DNA from: Candidatus Desulfovibrio trichonymphae
GTDB taxonomy: Bacteria > Desulfobacterota > Desulfovibrionia > Desulfovibrionales > Desulfovibrionaceae
NCBI RefSeq assembly: GCF_002355955.1
Contig: NZ_AP017368.1
Location: 62,001 to 126,000 of the forward strand
Reading direction: 5' to 3'
DNA length: 64,000 bases
Shown: positions 46,302-55,625 of the stretch, piece after piece
Layout of the letters: each line of letters starts with the position of its first letter
How positions within the stretch are numbered: position 1 is the first letter of the stretch
Program-made: the position numbers and the translations under genes
The notes under the pieces: generated by a model
Seen by the model: the letters and a program-made list of their open reading frames with translations, nothing else
Database searches by the model: none
What the model was told of the DNA's origin: nothing

Positions 46302-46431
46302 GATGCCCGAGCAATGCCGGATTTTCAAGAATTTTTTTAAAAAACCATAATCCGCAACAGATGGATATAACTGTTTTTAATATATAAATGATGAAGCGGG
46401 GAAAATTTCAGGAAGGCGGCGCGGCTTCAGG

Positions 46432-48015
46432 CTAAAATTCCGGCCGCAACAGGGGGAAGAGAATAACTTCGCGAATGGAGGGCGAGTCTGTGAGCAGCAT
46501 GACAAGGCGGTCAATGCCGACCCCCTGGCCCGCCGCCGGGGGCATGCCGTATTCAAGGGCGCGCAGATAGTCCTCGTCCAAGCTGTGGGCATCTTCGTCG
46601 CCGGCCTCTTTTTCCAGCGCCTGTTCTTCAAAGCGCAGGCGCTGGTCCACCGGGTCGTTCAGCTCGGAAAAGGCGTTGGACATTTCGCGCCCGGTTATGA
46701 AAAGCTCAAAGCGGTCCGTCAGTTCGGGCCGATCATTGTTGCGGCGCGACAGCGGTGAAATTTCCGTGGGATAATGGTAGATGAAATGCGGCTGCACCAG
46801 CTTGTCTTCCACATCCAGATCAAAAAGTTTGGCATGGAGTTTTTGCAGGCTTTCTTTTTCCGTGATTTTTTCGCCACGTTCGCGGATATAGTTACGCACT
46901 TTCGCGTAGTTATTGTAAAAATCTGCCGCGTGCCCGCCGATCTGCGTGAGGGAGTCATAAAAGCTCAGGCGTTTCCAGCGGCCGGGAGTGAGGTCTATTT
47001 TCTGCCCCTGATAGGTCACGACGCAGGAGCCGCAGACCCTGACGGCGATGTGGGCGAAGAGCTTTTCCGTAAAGTCCATAAGGTCTTCAAATGTGGCGTA
47101 CGCCCAGTAGAATTCACACATGGTGAATTCCGGGTTGTGCCGCGTGTCGATGCCCTCATTGCGGAAGTTGCGGTTGAGTTCAAACACTTTTTCAAAGCCG
47201 GCCACGAGCAGGCGTTTTAAATACAGCTCCGGCGCGACACGCATATACAGCCGCAGGTCCAGCGTGTTGTGGTGGGTGGTAAAGGGGCGCGCCGTCGCTC
47301 CGCCGGGCAGGGGCTGCATCATGGGCGTTTCCACTTCCATGAAGCCTGCTTCTTCCATAACTACACGAAATTCATGTACAATTAGACTACGTTTCTGAAA
47401 GACCTCCCGTGCGCGCGGCGTGACAATCAAATCCACATAGCGCTGGCGGTAGCGTGTCTCCATGTCTTTCAGACCGTGGTATTTTTCCGGCAGGGGACGC
47501 ATGGAGCGGGTCAGCAAAGTTACCCCGACGCAGTTGAGGGTGAGTTCGCCTGTTTTTGTCCGGAACAGGCGGCCGCTTACCCCGACAATATCGCCCACTT
47601 CCAGTTTTTTGACGACAAGGGAGGAGCGTTCGTCAATATTTTTTTTCGTGGCGTAGCACTGTATGCGCCCGCTGTCGTCCATGAGGTGAAAAAAGGCAAC
47701 TTTGCCGAAAGAACGCCATGAGACGATGCGTCCGGCCAGCACGACGACGTCCTTCCGCCCGGCCAGCGCCTCCGCGTCAAGCGGGCCGAAGTCTTCCAGC
47801 ACGGCGGCGATATGGTGCTGTTTGCGGAAATTGTTGGGAAAGAGCGGCACGCCGGCGTCTAGCAGGTCACAGGCTTTGCTGACGCGGTGTTTGAGAACTT
47901 CGTTCAAACCCTCGCGCGCGGCTATGCTCTCTAGCATGGGCATAAAGTATGCCGCGTGCGGCGATTTGGTACTCAGGCGTATGGCGGGCTTCTTTTTCTT
48001 TTCTCGGTCTTCCAC
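46432..48015 (-). CDS. lysS: Lysyl-tRNA synthetase (class II)
   Basis: A 527-residue class IIb enzyme. The N-terminal OB-fold binds the anticodon (VVVLAGRIVSWRSFGKVAFF). Class II motif 2 (FRNEGIDTRHNPEFTMCEFY) and motif 3 (GVGIDRLVMLLTDSPSIREV) are complete. The N-terminus has a charged lead-in (MEDREKKKKP) not needed for catalysis. First gene of the lysS-lolC-lolD-bamA series. Confidence 0.95.
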   Translation of the reverse strand: MEDREKKKKPAIRLSTKSPHAAYFMPMLESIAAREGLNEVLKHRVSKACDLLDAGVPLFPNNFRKQHHIAAVLEDFGPLDAEALAGRKDVVVLAGRIVSWRSFGKVAFFHLMDDSGRIQCYATKKNIDERSSLVVKKLEVGDIVGVSGRLFRTKTGELTLNCVGVTLLTRSMRPLPEKYHGLKDMETRYRQRYVDLIVTPRAREVFQKRSLIVHEFRVVMEEAGFMEVETPMMQPLPGGATARPFTTHHNTLDLRLYMRVAPELYLKRLLVAGFEKVFELNRNFRNEGIDTRHNPEFTMCEFYWAYATFEDLMDFTEKLFAHIAVRVCGSCVVTYQGQKIDLTPGRWKRLSFYDSLTQIGGHAADFYNNYAKVRNYIRERGEKITEKESLQKLHAKLFDLDVEDKLVQPHFIYHYPTEISPLSRRNNDRPELTDRFELFITGREMSNAFSELNDPVDQRLRFEEQALEKEAGDEDAHSLDEDYLRALEYGMPPAAGQGVGIDRLVMLLTDSPSIREVILFPLLRPEF

Positions 48016-48103
48016 AAATTCTCCTGCGTAAAAAAGAATACGATTATGTTATACAGGCCGCAACGTCAAGATTTGCGACGACGCATCAGCATCAACAAGA
48101 AAC

Positions 48104-48184
48104 AGCAGCACAGCCAGGAAGTTCGGAGGCACCGGCCTCGGTCAGGTCTATATCCAAATGCACCGTCGGGCTGATGGGAGATAG
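48104..48184 (+). pseudogene. Histidine-kinase C-terminal scrap
   Basis: A short plus-strand frame reads SSTARKFGGTGLGQVYIQM and ends at TAG 48182-48184. SxTRKxGGTGLGL is the G2 ATP-lid motif of hybrid sensor histidine kinases. No upstream portion of the kinase is left in the 395-base gap between lysS and pdxS, and the rest of that gap holds nothing recognisable. Confidence 0.45.
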
Positions 48185-48410
48185 GATATGGATTTATGGA
48201 TTGAAAAATGCCTCGCCTCCGGCATGAACGATCATCCGGGCATGCCGCTGCCCTCACGCGCATGGTTCCTGACCATTACAAATCTCCTCTCGTGTTCGCT
48301 ATTGTCAACAACTCCGTTATTGCTTATATATACGCGGTCACAGGTCGCGTTGCGGCTTTCTGTCGCAATGCTGTTCATTCTCTCAAGGGTATGCTGCAAG
48401 GAGTATGTAT

Positions 48411-49292
48411 ATGAAACAGGGCACCCCGCGTCTGAAAACAGGTTTGGCCGAAATGCTCAAGGGCGGTGTCATCATGGACGTCACCACGCCTGAACAGGCG
48501 AAAATCGCCGAAGGCGCGGGTGCCTGCGCCGTGATGGCGTTGGAGCGCGTTCCTGCGGATATTCGCGCGCACGGCGGCGTGGCCCGTATGGCTGACCCGA
48601 CTGTTGTCAAAACAATTATGGAGGCCGTGACCATTCCTGTCATGGCCAAGGCGCGCATAGGCCATTTTGTTGAGGCGCGCATTCTGGAAGCCCTCGGCGT
48701 TGATTATATTGATGAAAGCGAAGTGCTGACTCCGGCCGATGATCGGCACCATATTGACAAACGCGGCTTTACAGTGCCCTTTGTCTGCGGCTGCCGCAAC
48801 TTGGGCGAGGCGTTGCGGCGTATTGCCGAAGGCGCTGCCATGATACGCACCAAGGGCGAGCCGGGCACCGGCAATGTGGTAGAAGCGGTTCGTCACTGCC
48901 GGCAGGTGATGGATGAAATTCGCTCGCTGTGTGCCCTGCCCGAAGACGAAGTGGCTAATTTCGCCAAAGAGTGCGGCGCGCCGCTGGAAGCGGCCCTTGC
49001 CGTGCGCAGGAAGGACCGTTTGCCTGTGGTCAATTTCGCCGCGGGCGGCATCGCGACGCCGGCGGACGCTGCCATGATGATGCACCTCGGCTGCGACGGC
49101 GTTTTTGTGGGATCCGGCATATTCAAGTCCGGCGACCCGGCAAAGCGCGCGCGGGCCATTGTGCAGGCCGTGACAAACTACAGGGACTACACTATGTTGG
49201 CCGAAATCTCACGGGATCTTGGCGAAGCCATGGTCGGCATAGAAATCTCCGCCATCACACCCGCGGAGCGTATGCAGGAACGCGGCTGGTAG
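48411..49292 (+). CDS. pdxS: Pyridoxal 5'-phosphate synthase subunit PdxS
   Basis: A 293-residue TIM-barrel synthase making PLP from ribose-5-phosphate, glyceraldehyde-3-phosphate and ammonia. Motifs: [17 protein letters not shown] (catalytic Asp), [12 protein letters not shown] (catalytic Lys), [12 protein letters not shown] and [12 protein letters not shown]. The second of two ATGs (48411) is chosen, seven bases after AAGGAG. Its glutaminase partner pdxT follows 138 bases later, past a probable terminator or attenuator. Confidence 0.95.
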   Translation: MKQGTPRLKTGLAEMLKGGVIMDVTTPEQAKIAEGAGACAVMALERVPADIRAHGGVARMADPTVVKTIMEAVTIPVMAKARIGHFVEARILEALGVDYIDESEVLTPADDRHHIDKRGFTVPFVCGCRNLGEALRRIAEGAAMIRTKGEPGTGNVVEAVRHCRQVMDEIRSLCALPEDEVANFAKECGAPLEAALAVRRKDRLPVVNFAAGGIATPADAAMMMHLGCDGVFVGSGIFKSGDPAKRARAIVQAVTNYRDYTMLAEISRDLGEAMVGIEISAITPAERMQERGW

Positions 49293-49331
49293 GTCATAAT
49301 TCAACTGCGGATGAAGAGCCGTTTGTAAATA

Positions 49332-49398
49332 TGCTTTGTGCCGCGCTGCCGTGACTGTTCCCGTAACGGGGAAGCGGCATGCTGCGCAAAGCTGTTTT
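49332..49398 (+). terminator. Hairpin terminator or attenuator between pdxS and pdxT
   Basis: GCTTTGTGC...TGCCG (from 49332) pairs with CGGCA...GCGCAAAGC (to 49392), containing an inner stem TTCCC/GGGGAA and followed by TGTTTT. Partial read-through would set the pdxS to pdxT ratio. Confidence 0.55.
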
Positions 49399-49430
49399 AT
49401 AGCATGACTGTCGCAGGATTACGGTGATGT

Positions 49431-50069
49431 ATGGCGAATATAGGCGTGCTTGTTCTGCAGGGGGCCTTTCGTGAACATATTGTCTGTCTGCGCCGTCTGG
49501 GGGCCGCGACGGTGGAAGTGCGCCGGCGTGGAGACATTGACGGCATTGATGCCCTGGTTATTCCCGGCGGAGAAAGCACAACCATCGGCAAACTGCTGGT
49601 GGAAGGGGACATGCTTGCGCCTTTGCGCAAGCGCGTGGAAGCGGGCATGCCGATCTACGGCAGCTGCGCCGGTCTGATTTTGCTGTGCCGTGAGATTGAA
49701 AATTCTGATCAGCCCCGTCTCGGCGTGCTGGACGCGACTGTGCGGCGTAACGCCTTTGGCCGCCAGGCGGACAGTTTTGAAGCCGCTTTGAACATGCGGG
49801 AAGTGGGATCCAGGCCATTTCCCGCCGTGTTCATCCGTGCGCCCGTGCTGACGTGCGTCGGTCCCGACGTGCTGGTTCTGGCCGAGGTGACAGGCCGGCC
49901 TGTCGCTGTGCGGCAGAACAATGTGCTCGCCACGTCCTTTCATCCTGAACTGACAGACGATAGACGCCTGCACAGGTATTTTCTGCTCATGTGCAGGGCA
50001 GCCTGTCCTGTTTACAAGCAGATTTTGAAAGACACTAACGCCGTGGAGAGCACATGGAAAAAATTGTGA
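49431..50069 (+). CDS. pdxT: Pyridoxal 5'-phosphate synthase glutaminase PdxT
   Basis: A 212-residue class I glutamine amidotransferase giving ammonia to PdxS. Motifs: VLVLQGAFREHI, IPGGESTTIGKLL, the nucleophile Cys in YGSCAGLILL, and the His-x-Glu pair in TSFHPELTDD. Length is normal. Its 3' end overlaps the frameshifted NUDIX gene by 16 bases. Confidence 0.94.
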   Translation: MANIGVLVLQGAFREHIVCLRRLGAATVEVRRRGDIDGIDALVIPGGESTTIGKLLVEGDMLAPLRKRVEAGMPIYGSCAGLILLCREIENSDQPRLGVLDATVRRNAFGRQADSFEAALNMREVGSRPFPAVFIRAPVLTCVGPDVLVLAEVTGRPVAVRQNNVLATSFHPELTDDRRLHRYFLLMCRAACPVYKQILKDTNAVESTWKKL

Positions 50070-50582
50070 TCTGCCCGCATTGCGGGCGGGGTTTCTCTCA
50101 GTACGCCAATCCCACGCCCACAACAGATGTGATAATTTATGCGCCCGCTCGCGGCGTCGTCATGATTGAGCGGATGAACCAGCCTCCGGGTTTTGCCTTG
50201 CCCGGCGGATTCATTGAGGAGGGTGAGCAAGGCAGAGGAGGCCGCCGTGCGCGAAATGCGCGAAAAAACCGGTCTTGACGTGGAGCTGACAGGTCTTTTG
50301 GACGTGTATTCCTGCCCGGATCGTGACCCCAGGCAGCATACCCTGAGCGTGGTTTTTACCGGCACACCCTGGAACCCCGATCAATTGCGCGTCGGAGACG
50401 ATGCGAAGGGCGCCGCCTTTTACCCCCTTGACGCGCTGCCTGCGCCTCTCGCGTTTGATCATGCGCGGATTTTGCGTGACTTCAAGGCGGTGCTGGCCGG
50501 CAAACTGCAGGCGGCGGCCGTGGATCAGACCGCCGTCTTACATCGCTATCAGCCGCAACCGCTCGTTGTCGATTATGGATGA
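50054..50582 (+). pseudogene. NUDIX hydrolase, frameshifted inside the Nudix box
   Basis: The first frame (ATG 50054) reads MEKIVICPHCGRGFSQYANP, then PPGFALPGGFIEEGE, the start of the Nudix box, with a small Cys pair at the N-terminus. Near 50229-50235 the frame slips by one, and the other frame carries the rest of the box, AEEAAVREMREKTGLDVE, and the remainder of the fold to 50582. Dropping one C after GAG restores the box. As written no single frame has a full catalytic helix, so the product should be inactive. It is embedded between pdxT and ubiD with overlaps on both sides. Confidence 0.8.
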
Positions 50583-52438
50583 CGCGCCAGGGCATCAAAA
50601 TGGGTTATGTCTGTCTGAGCGATTGTCTGGCTGATCTCGAATCCCATGGTCATCTTCGGCGCGTGGATGAGGAGATTGACCCGCATCTGGAACTCGCCGC
50701 CATACAGCGCCGGCTCTTCCGGGCCGGTGCGCCGGCTGTGCTGTTCACCAGGGTCAGAGGCACGCCCTTTCCCATGCTGGCCAATCTGTTCGGCACGCGC
50801 GAACGTTTGCGTTTCATTTTTAGAGACGGCATCCGGGCAGTGGAGGGCCTGTTCAAGGCAAAGGCTGATCCCGCATTGCTGCTGCGCCGTCCTTGGCGTG
50901 CCGCCGCTCTTGCGCCGGGGCTTGTCCATATGTTGCCGCGCCGCGTGTCCGGCGCGCCCGTGCTGGCATGCCGCTGTGCGCTGGCGGATCTGCCGCGGCT
51001 GACATGCTGGCCGAAAGACGGCGGTCCTTTCATGACGCTGCCGCTGGTGTACACAGAAAACCCTAGGCAAACAGGCATGATGGCGTCAAATCTCGGCATG
51101 TACCGCGTGCAGATGACCGGTAACGATTACGCAGCCGACGAGGTTGGCCTGCACTATCAGATCCATCGCGGCATAGGCGTGCACCACTCTGTTGCGCTGG
51201 GCATGGGGAATGCCCTGCCTGTGCATATTTTTGTCGGGGGGCCGCCCAGTCTGACTGTGGCCGCGGTGATGCCCCTGCCTGAGGGCATTTCAGAGCTGTG
51301 CTTTGCCGGTCTTCTGGGAGGCAGGCGAACGGCGCTTGCCGGCGCGCGGCATTCGTCGCTGCCGGTGCTGGCCGAGGCGGATTTTTGCGTGAGCGGCCAT
51401 CTGCTGCCGCGGCTCAAGCCTGAAGGGCCGTTCGGCGATCACCTCGGCTATTACAGTCTTCAGCATGATTTTCCTGTGTTGAAAGTGGAGGCCGTCCACC
51501 ATCGCCGGGGCGCGGTCTGGCCTTTCACCGTTGTGGGGCGTCCACCGCAGGAAGACTCGGTCATCGGCGATTTTATTCATGAAATCACAGTGCCGCTGGT
51601 GCCGCAGGCTTTTGCCGGGGTGCGTGAAGTGCACGCTGTTGACGTGGCCGGCGTGCACCCGTTGCTGCTGGCTCTCGGCAGTGAGCGCTATACGCCCTAT
51701 GAAGCCGCGCGCCAGCCCAGAGAGCTGCTGACGGCGGCCATGCATTTGCTGGGGGTAACGCAGACGGCTCTTGCCAAATATGTGCTGCTGGCCGCATGTG
51801 AAGACGCACCGGAGCTTTCCGTCCGCGATGTGCCGGCATTTTTGCGGCATATGCTGGAACGCGTTGATTTCAGCCGCGATCTGCATTTTTTGACGCGCAG
51901 CTCTTCCGACACGCTGGATTATACAGGATGTGGCCTGCATGAAGGGTCGAAACTCATATGGGCTTCAGCCGGTGAAAAAAAACGGAATCTTGCCGCAGAG
52001 ATCATGGCCGCTCCAAACCTGCCCGAGGGTTTTGCCGGACTGCGCGTTGTCATGCCGGGAGTGCTGGCCGTGCGCGGACCGACGCACGCGCTGCCCCGCA
52101 ATGCGCAGGACAGCGCCCTTACAGCGCTGGCGCGTATGTTCGCATCCTGGTCTCGCCGCGAGTCTTTTCCTTTAGTGGTTGTGGCGGATGATCCCGATTT
52201 TTGCGCTGACAATCTGGAAAATTTTTTGTGGGTCACGTTCACGCGCTCTGATCCGGCTACAGACAGTTACGGGGCTGACGGCCGTTTTCAGGCAAAACAC
52301 TGGCTCTGTAATGCCCCGCTGATTCTGGACGCGCGCCGCAAATCCTTCCATGCCCCCCCTTTGGAAGAAGACCCTGCCGTGACACGCGGGGTGGAAGCGC
52401 TGGCGGCGCCCGGCGGGGCGCTGCACGGATACTATTGA
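50579..52438 (+). CDS. UbiD-family (de)carboxylase
   Basis: A 619-residue UbiD-type protein, the family of prenylated-FMN-dependent decarboxylases. The long form with YRVQMTGNDYAADEVGLHYQ, HIFVGGPPSLTVAAVMPLP, LKPEGPFGDHLGYYS and EITVPLVPQAFAGVREVH is complete; the Glu of the EGPFGDH segment and conserved Arg/Glu residues form the active site in the family. In sulfate reducers this would fit menaquinone or 4-hydroxybenzoate-type decarboxylation (inference). The prFMN-making UbiX is not in the window. The start overlaps the NUDIX stop (ATGA); an ATG at 50600 is the alternative. Confidence 0.85.
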   Translation: MTRQGIKMGYVCLSDCLADLESHGHLRRVDEEIDPHLELAAIQRRLFRAGAPAVLFTRVRGTPFPMLANLFGTRERLRFIFRDGIRAVEGLFKAKADPALLLRRPWRAAALAPGLVHMLPRRVSGAPVLACRCALADLPRLTCWPKDGGPFMTLPLVYTENPRQTGMMASNLGMYRVQMTGNDYAADEVGLHYQIHRGIGVHHSVALGMGNALPVHIFVGGPPSLTVAAVMPLPEGISELCFAGLLGGRRTALAGARHSSLPVLAEADFCVSGHLLPRLKPEGPFGDHLGYYSLQHDFPVLKVEAVHHRRGAVWPFTVVGRPPQEDSVIGDFIHEITVPLVPQAFAGVREVHAVDVAGVHPLLLALGSERYTPYEAARQPRELLTAAMHLLGVTQTALAKYVLLAACEDAPELSVRDVPAFLRHMLERVDFSRDLHFLTRSSSDTLDYTGCGLHEGSKLIWASAGEKKRNLAAEIMAAPNLPEGFAGLRVVMPGVLAVRGPTHALPRNAQDSALTALARMFASWSRRESFPLVVVADDPDFCADNLENFLWVTFTRSDPATDSYGADGRFQAKHWLCNAPLILDARRKSFHAPPLEEDPAVTRGVEALAAPGGALHGYY

Positions 52439-52600
52439 TGTTCAATTTTGTGAAAAGTCGGCGGTTGTGTGCTGCTGGCGCTTCCACCCCGCCCTGTTGA
52501 CAATGATGAGGCCCGCAGCCAGGCGCGAAAGCAAACATCGCCGTGGAAAGCGGGCGTCTGATTATGGAGCCGGCACAATGAAGAAGCAGTGTTCCATTTT

Positions 52601-52638
52601 CACAAGGCGGGGCGGGCTTTCCCGGCCCCGCTTTGTGA
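52601..52638. other. Strong GC hairpin after the cupin gene
   Basis: CACAAGGCGGGGCGGG pairs with the mirror CCCGGCCCCGCTTTGTG around CTTT. It lies 15 bases past the cupin stop and about 160 past the ubiD stop, between two converging genes. There is no T-run, so if it terminates it does so by hairpin strength alone. Confidence 0.45.
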
Positions 52639-52652
52639 GCTTGCTGCCTGCG

Positions 52653-53078
52653 TTATTGTTGCGCTGCGACAACTTCCAGAAATTTGAGCGGTTTCTTGCC
52701 GGTGTTTTTGAGCGCGTGAGATTCGCCCTTTCTGGTGACGGTGATGTCGCCGGCCTTGACCGGGGTTTCCTTGCCGTTTGAATCCGTAAAAACGCCCTTG
52801 CCGGCTACGATGATATAGGCGTCCTCATTGTCTTCATGCTTGTGCATGCCTATGGACGCGCCGGGTTGCAGCGTCATCCAGCCGATTTCCTTGATGGCGT
52901 CGTCTTTTTTGGCGTCGTTGCTGGTAAAAGAAAATTTGCCGTACAAAGTGCCTTCGCCGTCGCCGACTTTCTCGCGATCCCATATTTTCAAGTTCAGCTT
53001 GACATAGAGCTGATCGGCAAGGGCTGGGCCTGCAATAAAAAGCGAACACAGGGCAAAGACAAGAACTGTTTTACGCAT
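52653..53078 (-). CDS. Exported cupin-domain protein
   Basis: A 141-residue periplasmic protein: signal peptide about 1-21 (LFIAGPALADQ), then a single cupin barrel with the metal motif HKHEDNEDAYIIVAGKG and the second motif GESHALKNTG. The ATG at 53078 has AGGAG; the longer frame upstream is spurious. The substrate is unknown. It is the only intact gene of a decayed stretch reaching to 55.4 kb. Confidence 0.85.
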   Translation of the reverse strand: MRKTVLVFALCSLFIAGPALADQLYVKLNLKIWDREKVGDGEGTLYGKFSFTSNDAKKDDAIKEIGWMTLQPGASIGMHKHEDNEDAYIIVAGKGVFTDSNGKETPVKAGDITVTRKGESHALKNTGKKPLKFLEVVAAQQ

Positions 53079-53355
53079 GGGGTCTCCTGTTAATTGTGAT
53101 TTAGAGTTTAAAGTATATCTTTTATCTGAAAGTGCTGCCCACGTCAATATCTGTTCATTACCCGGCTGCCCGTTTTCCTGTGGATTTCATTGCTGTCCTG
53201 CCAGTTAAACCCGCCCTTGGCGTCTTCCGACGTAATCATGTTCATGGCAGTACCAATATGGCATCGTGTTTATACTGACGACTCAGGTTGCCGGTAGTTT
53301 TGATATGCTAACCATAGTCCAGCATTTTTCCGGATCATGTCAAAGTTAAACTTCT

Positions 53356-54425
53356 CTAGAACTCCAGTCACACGCGGAGGGAATCGCTCACGCCTTCGCG
53401 GTTGTCGACATAGCCCTGCACGCCGAGGTCAACGAGCTACGGGGATTTATTGGAGGGTTTAAAGATCAAACTCGCTTCACCAATACCCGTTTCTCCTTCG
53501 AGCTTCGCAGCCTTGAGATCATAGCCCTATACAGACGCTCTTGTCTTGCCGTCGAATTCATATTCGAAGGCCGCGCCGATATAAGGGCTGACATACTCGT
53601 TGATTGCATAGGCAAATCGAGCTCCGCCACGTACACGATAAGAATCAATTGTGTTAAAACTCACCAGTTCACCAGTAGAAATTCTTTTATCAATAGATAG
53701 TCTGTACAAAAATGAACACCAGAATACGCGATTTGTGTGTCAAATGCGGCTTTACGCCCAGTGGCATCCTTCAGTCTGTTGGATTCGTAATCATTATTGA
53801 GTCCACAGATGCGAGCTGTAGCTTCTGTATAGAAGTGTCCGTGTCCAACATCATTGAACTTTAAGTGACACAAAAGACAACCACCAATGTAGGAAACATT
53901 TCCGCTTCCATTCACAGAGGTAAAACTCGTGAGTGTACCCTTGGTATTGTATGAAGCTCCACTATATTCGAAGAAGACACCAGCAGTTAATTTACCGATT
54001 TCCGTATTTATATTACGTGAAATACAGGTCATTAAATTCACACTGCTTGCATCAACGTGCGAACCGGTGTTATAATGCATACTGCTTACATCAACAACAG
54101 CGAAAGTACCCCACGCATCTTCTTTGGCAGAAGTAATCGCGCTTTGCATACCCTTACCTGCCGAGATCTGCACCTTGTCAGTAGTTCCACCACCAGGATC
54201 ACCTGGATCTGGATCACTTGGGTCCGGATTGCCACTATTTGACGAAATAATTTCAGCTATGAAGTCGTTGTCGTCTTCTTTCTTAAACTGAACAGTAGCT
54301 TCAAGAAGAGAACCATGTAGGCTCCCAGGACTCCGCCGCCTCTAAAATCTCCGGCTTCTGTTTTTGAGATGTTGTTATTCTGAAATACGCGGAATTTGAT
54401 CCGCCGCGGGTCGGATGTTATAGTT
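53356..54425 (-). pseudogene. Autotransporter outer-membrane barrel, decayed copy
   Basis: Minus-strand remains of an autotransporter: a passenger end (KTEAGDFRGGGVLGAY, then shifted ATVQFKKEDDNDFIAEI), a Pro/Asp/Gly linker (NPDPSDPDPGDPGGG) and the barrel (KEDAWGTFAVVDVSSMHYN, GARFAYAINEYVSPYIGAAF, VDLGVQGYVDNREG). It has two or more frameshifts and at least three in-frame stops, where SPW and RVG of the sister copy read SP-stop and RV-stop. It ends ...LEF-stop. It was a surface adhesin-like protein and is clearly dead. Confidence 0.75.
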
Positions 54426-54428
54426 TTT

Positions 54429-54705
54429 TTAGAATTCAAATCCTACGCGTAAAGAACCACAAATACCTTCACGTTGACCTATATATCCTTGTACACCAAG
54501 GTTAATAAGCCACGGAGATTCTTCAGAAGGTTTGATTGTCAAACCAAAAGGCTTGAAGATTTAATTTCGTAGTTCCATACAGAGGCTTTAGCTTCACCAT
54601 CAAACTCATGTTCATACGCAACACCAACATAAGAAGTTACATATTCATTTAAGCTGGCTTTATCTGAGATATCCCAGACATAAGCGGCGTCAACATGTAT
54701 ACTTA
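54429..54705 (-). pseudogene. Second autotransporter barrel C-terminal fragment
   Basis: A lower-GC sister of the copy just downstream: HVDAAYVWDISDKASLNEYV, VGVAYEHEFDGEAKASV, then after one frameshift PSEESPWLINLGVQGYIGQR, ending RVGFEF-stop with the terminal Phe of outer-membrane barrels. Only the last four or five strands remain. Tandem arrangement with the other copy suggests a former adhesin gene family. No gene is recognised between 54706 and 54978. Confidence 0.65.
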
Positions 54706-54978
54706 AGAGTTACAGACAAAACGCGGTGGCTGTCAAGCCCAACCAAACAGAAAAACATGGCCAATCGAACAAACGCGGCAACACATTGAAACAGCAAGAT
54801 GAATTTTAAAAGTCATGTTATTCAGCATGGTCACAGTTTTTCATTCGATCGCCTGTCTTGCGCGCCGCAGTGTCTTGACCGTCCGTCCGGGAAAGTCTAT
54901 AGTTGGTATGAGGCCTACACAGCCTTAACCCGCCATATTACATTAGACAAAAGCGGATGGGTGGCCGGGGAGGTTTTG

Positions 54979-55439
54979 ATGCCCAAGGTGCCGGTTCTGG
55001 GCGGCGCGACAGGTCTCGTGGGTCAGGCGCTCACGCGCGTGCTCGCCAAGCACGGCTTCAAAAAATCTCTGGACAACGGTGGGGTTGACCAGGCGCTCAC
55101 GCGCGTGAGCGCCAAGCACGGCTGGCAGGTGGAGACATAAGGACACAATCAGCGTTATCCATTTCCTGGCGGGAAGAAATGCCGCCGGCTTACGGCAGGC
55201 CGTCAACAGCGGCGGCGCGAGCTGGCGTGATCTGGCGTGAGGCCATTGCCCTGACAGCCGGCCCCTGCCAGGTTGCACCCATCGCCGCCGACCAGCGGCC
55301 GCAAAAGGCGAAACGCCCGGGCTATTCCGTGCTCGACACCCCCAAATTGAGCGCATTGCTCGGCAAGAAACCTCGCCCCTGGCCACAGGCGCTGCGCGAT
55401 TTTTTATGCAGCGGACGTCGCCTGGACACAAACGGCTGA
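54979..55439 (+). pseudogene. dTDP-4-dehydrorhamnose reductase (RmlD-like) remnant
   Basis: The gene begins at the ATG at 54979 (GGGGAGG box) with VLGGATGLVGQALTRVL, the NAD(P)-binding start of RmlD-type sugar reductases. It then runs through an internal duplication and stops at 55138. The C-terminal end reappears at 55330-55430 as GYSVLDTPKLSALLGKKPRP, then WPQALRDFL, typical for RmlD. The catalytic middle (YxxxK) is missing. The original made dTDP-rhamnose or a related sugar. Confidence 0.65.
55024..55123 (+). repeat. In-frame 66-bp-period duplication inside the rmlD remnant
   Basis: 34 bases at 55024-55057 recur at 55090-55123 with two mismatches; both encode QALTRVxAKHG. The 32-base spacer between them has no likeness to RmlD. 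Confidence 0.8.
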
Positions 55440-55625
55440 GAAGAGAGTTCGAGTTGAACAGAATATCCCGCGTATCCTCGCGGTCTGTTGAATACTCCCT
55501 GTCCGGCCGGTACGGTAGATTGACTGACCACGGCGCTGGACGTTCGCGCGCCAAAAGCGTATACTGTGTTTCTTGAACAAAAAAATTCTACCGCGCTTGA
55601 CAGCGGCGGCGGAGCAAGACAGCCC

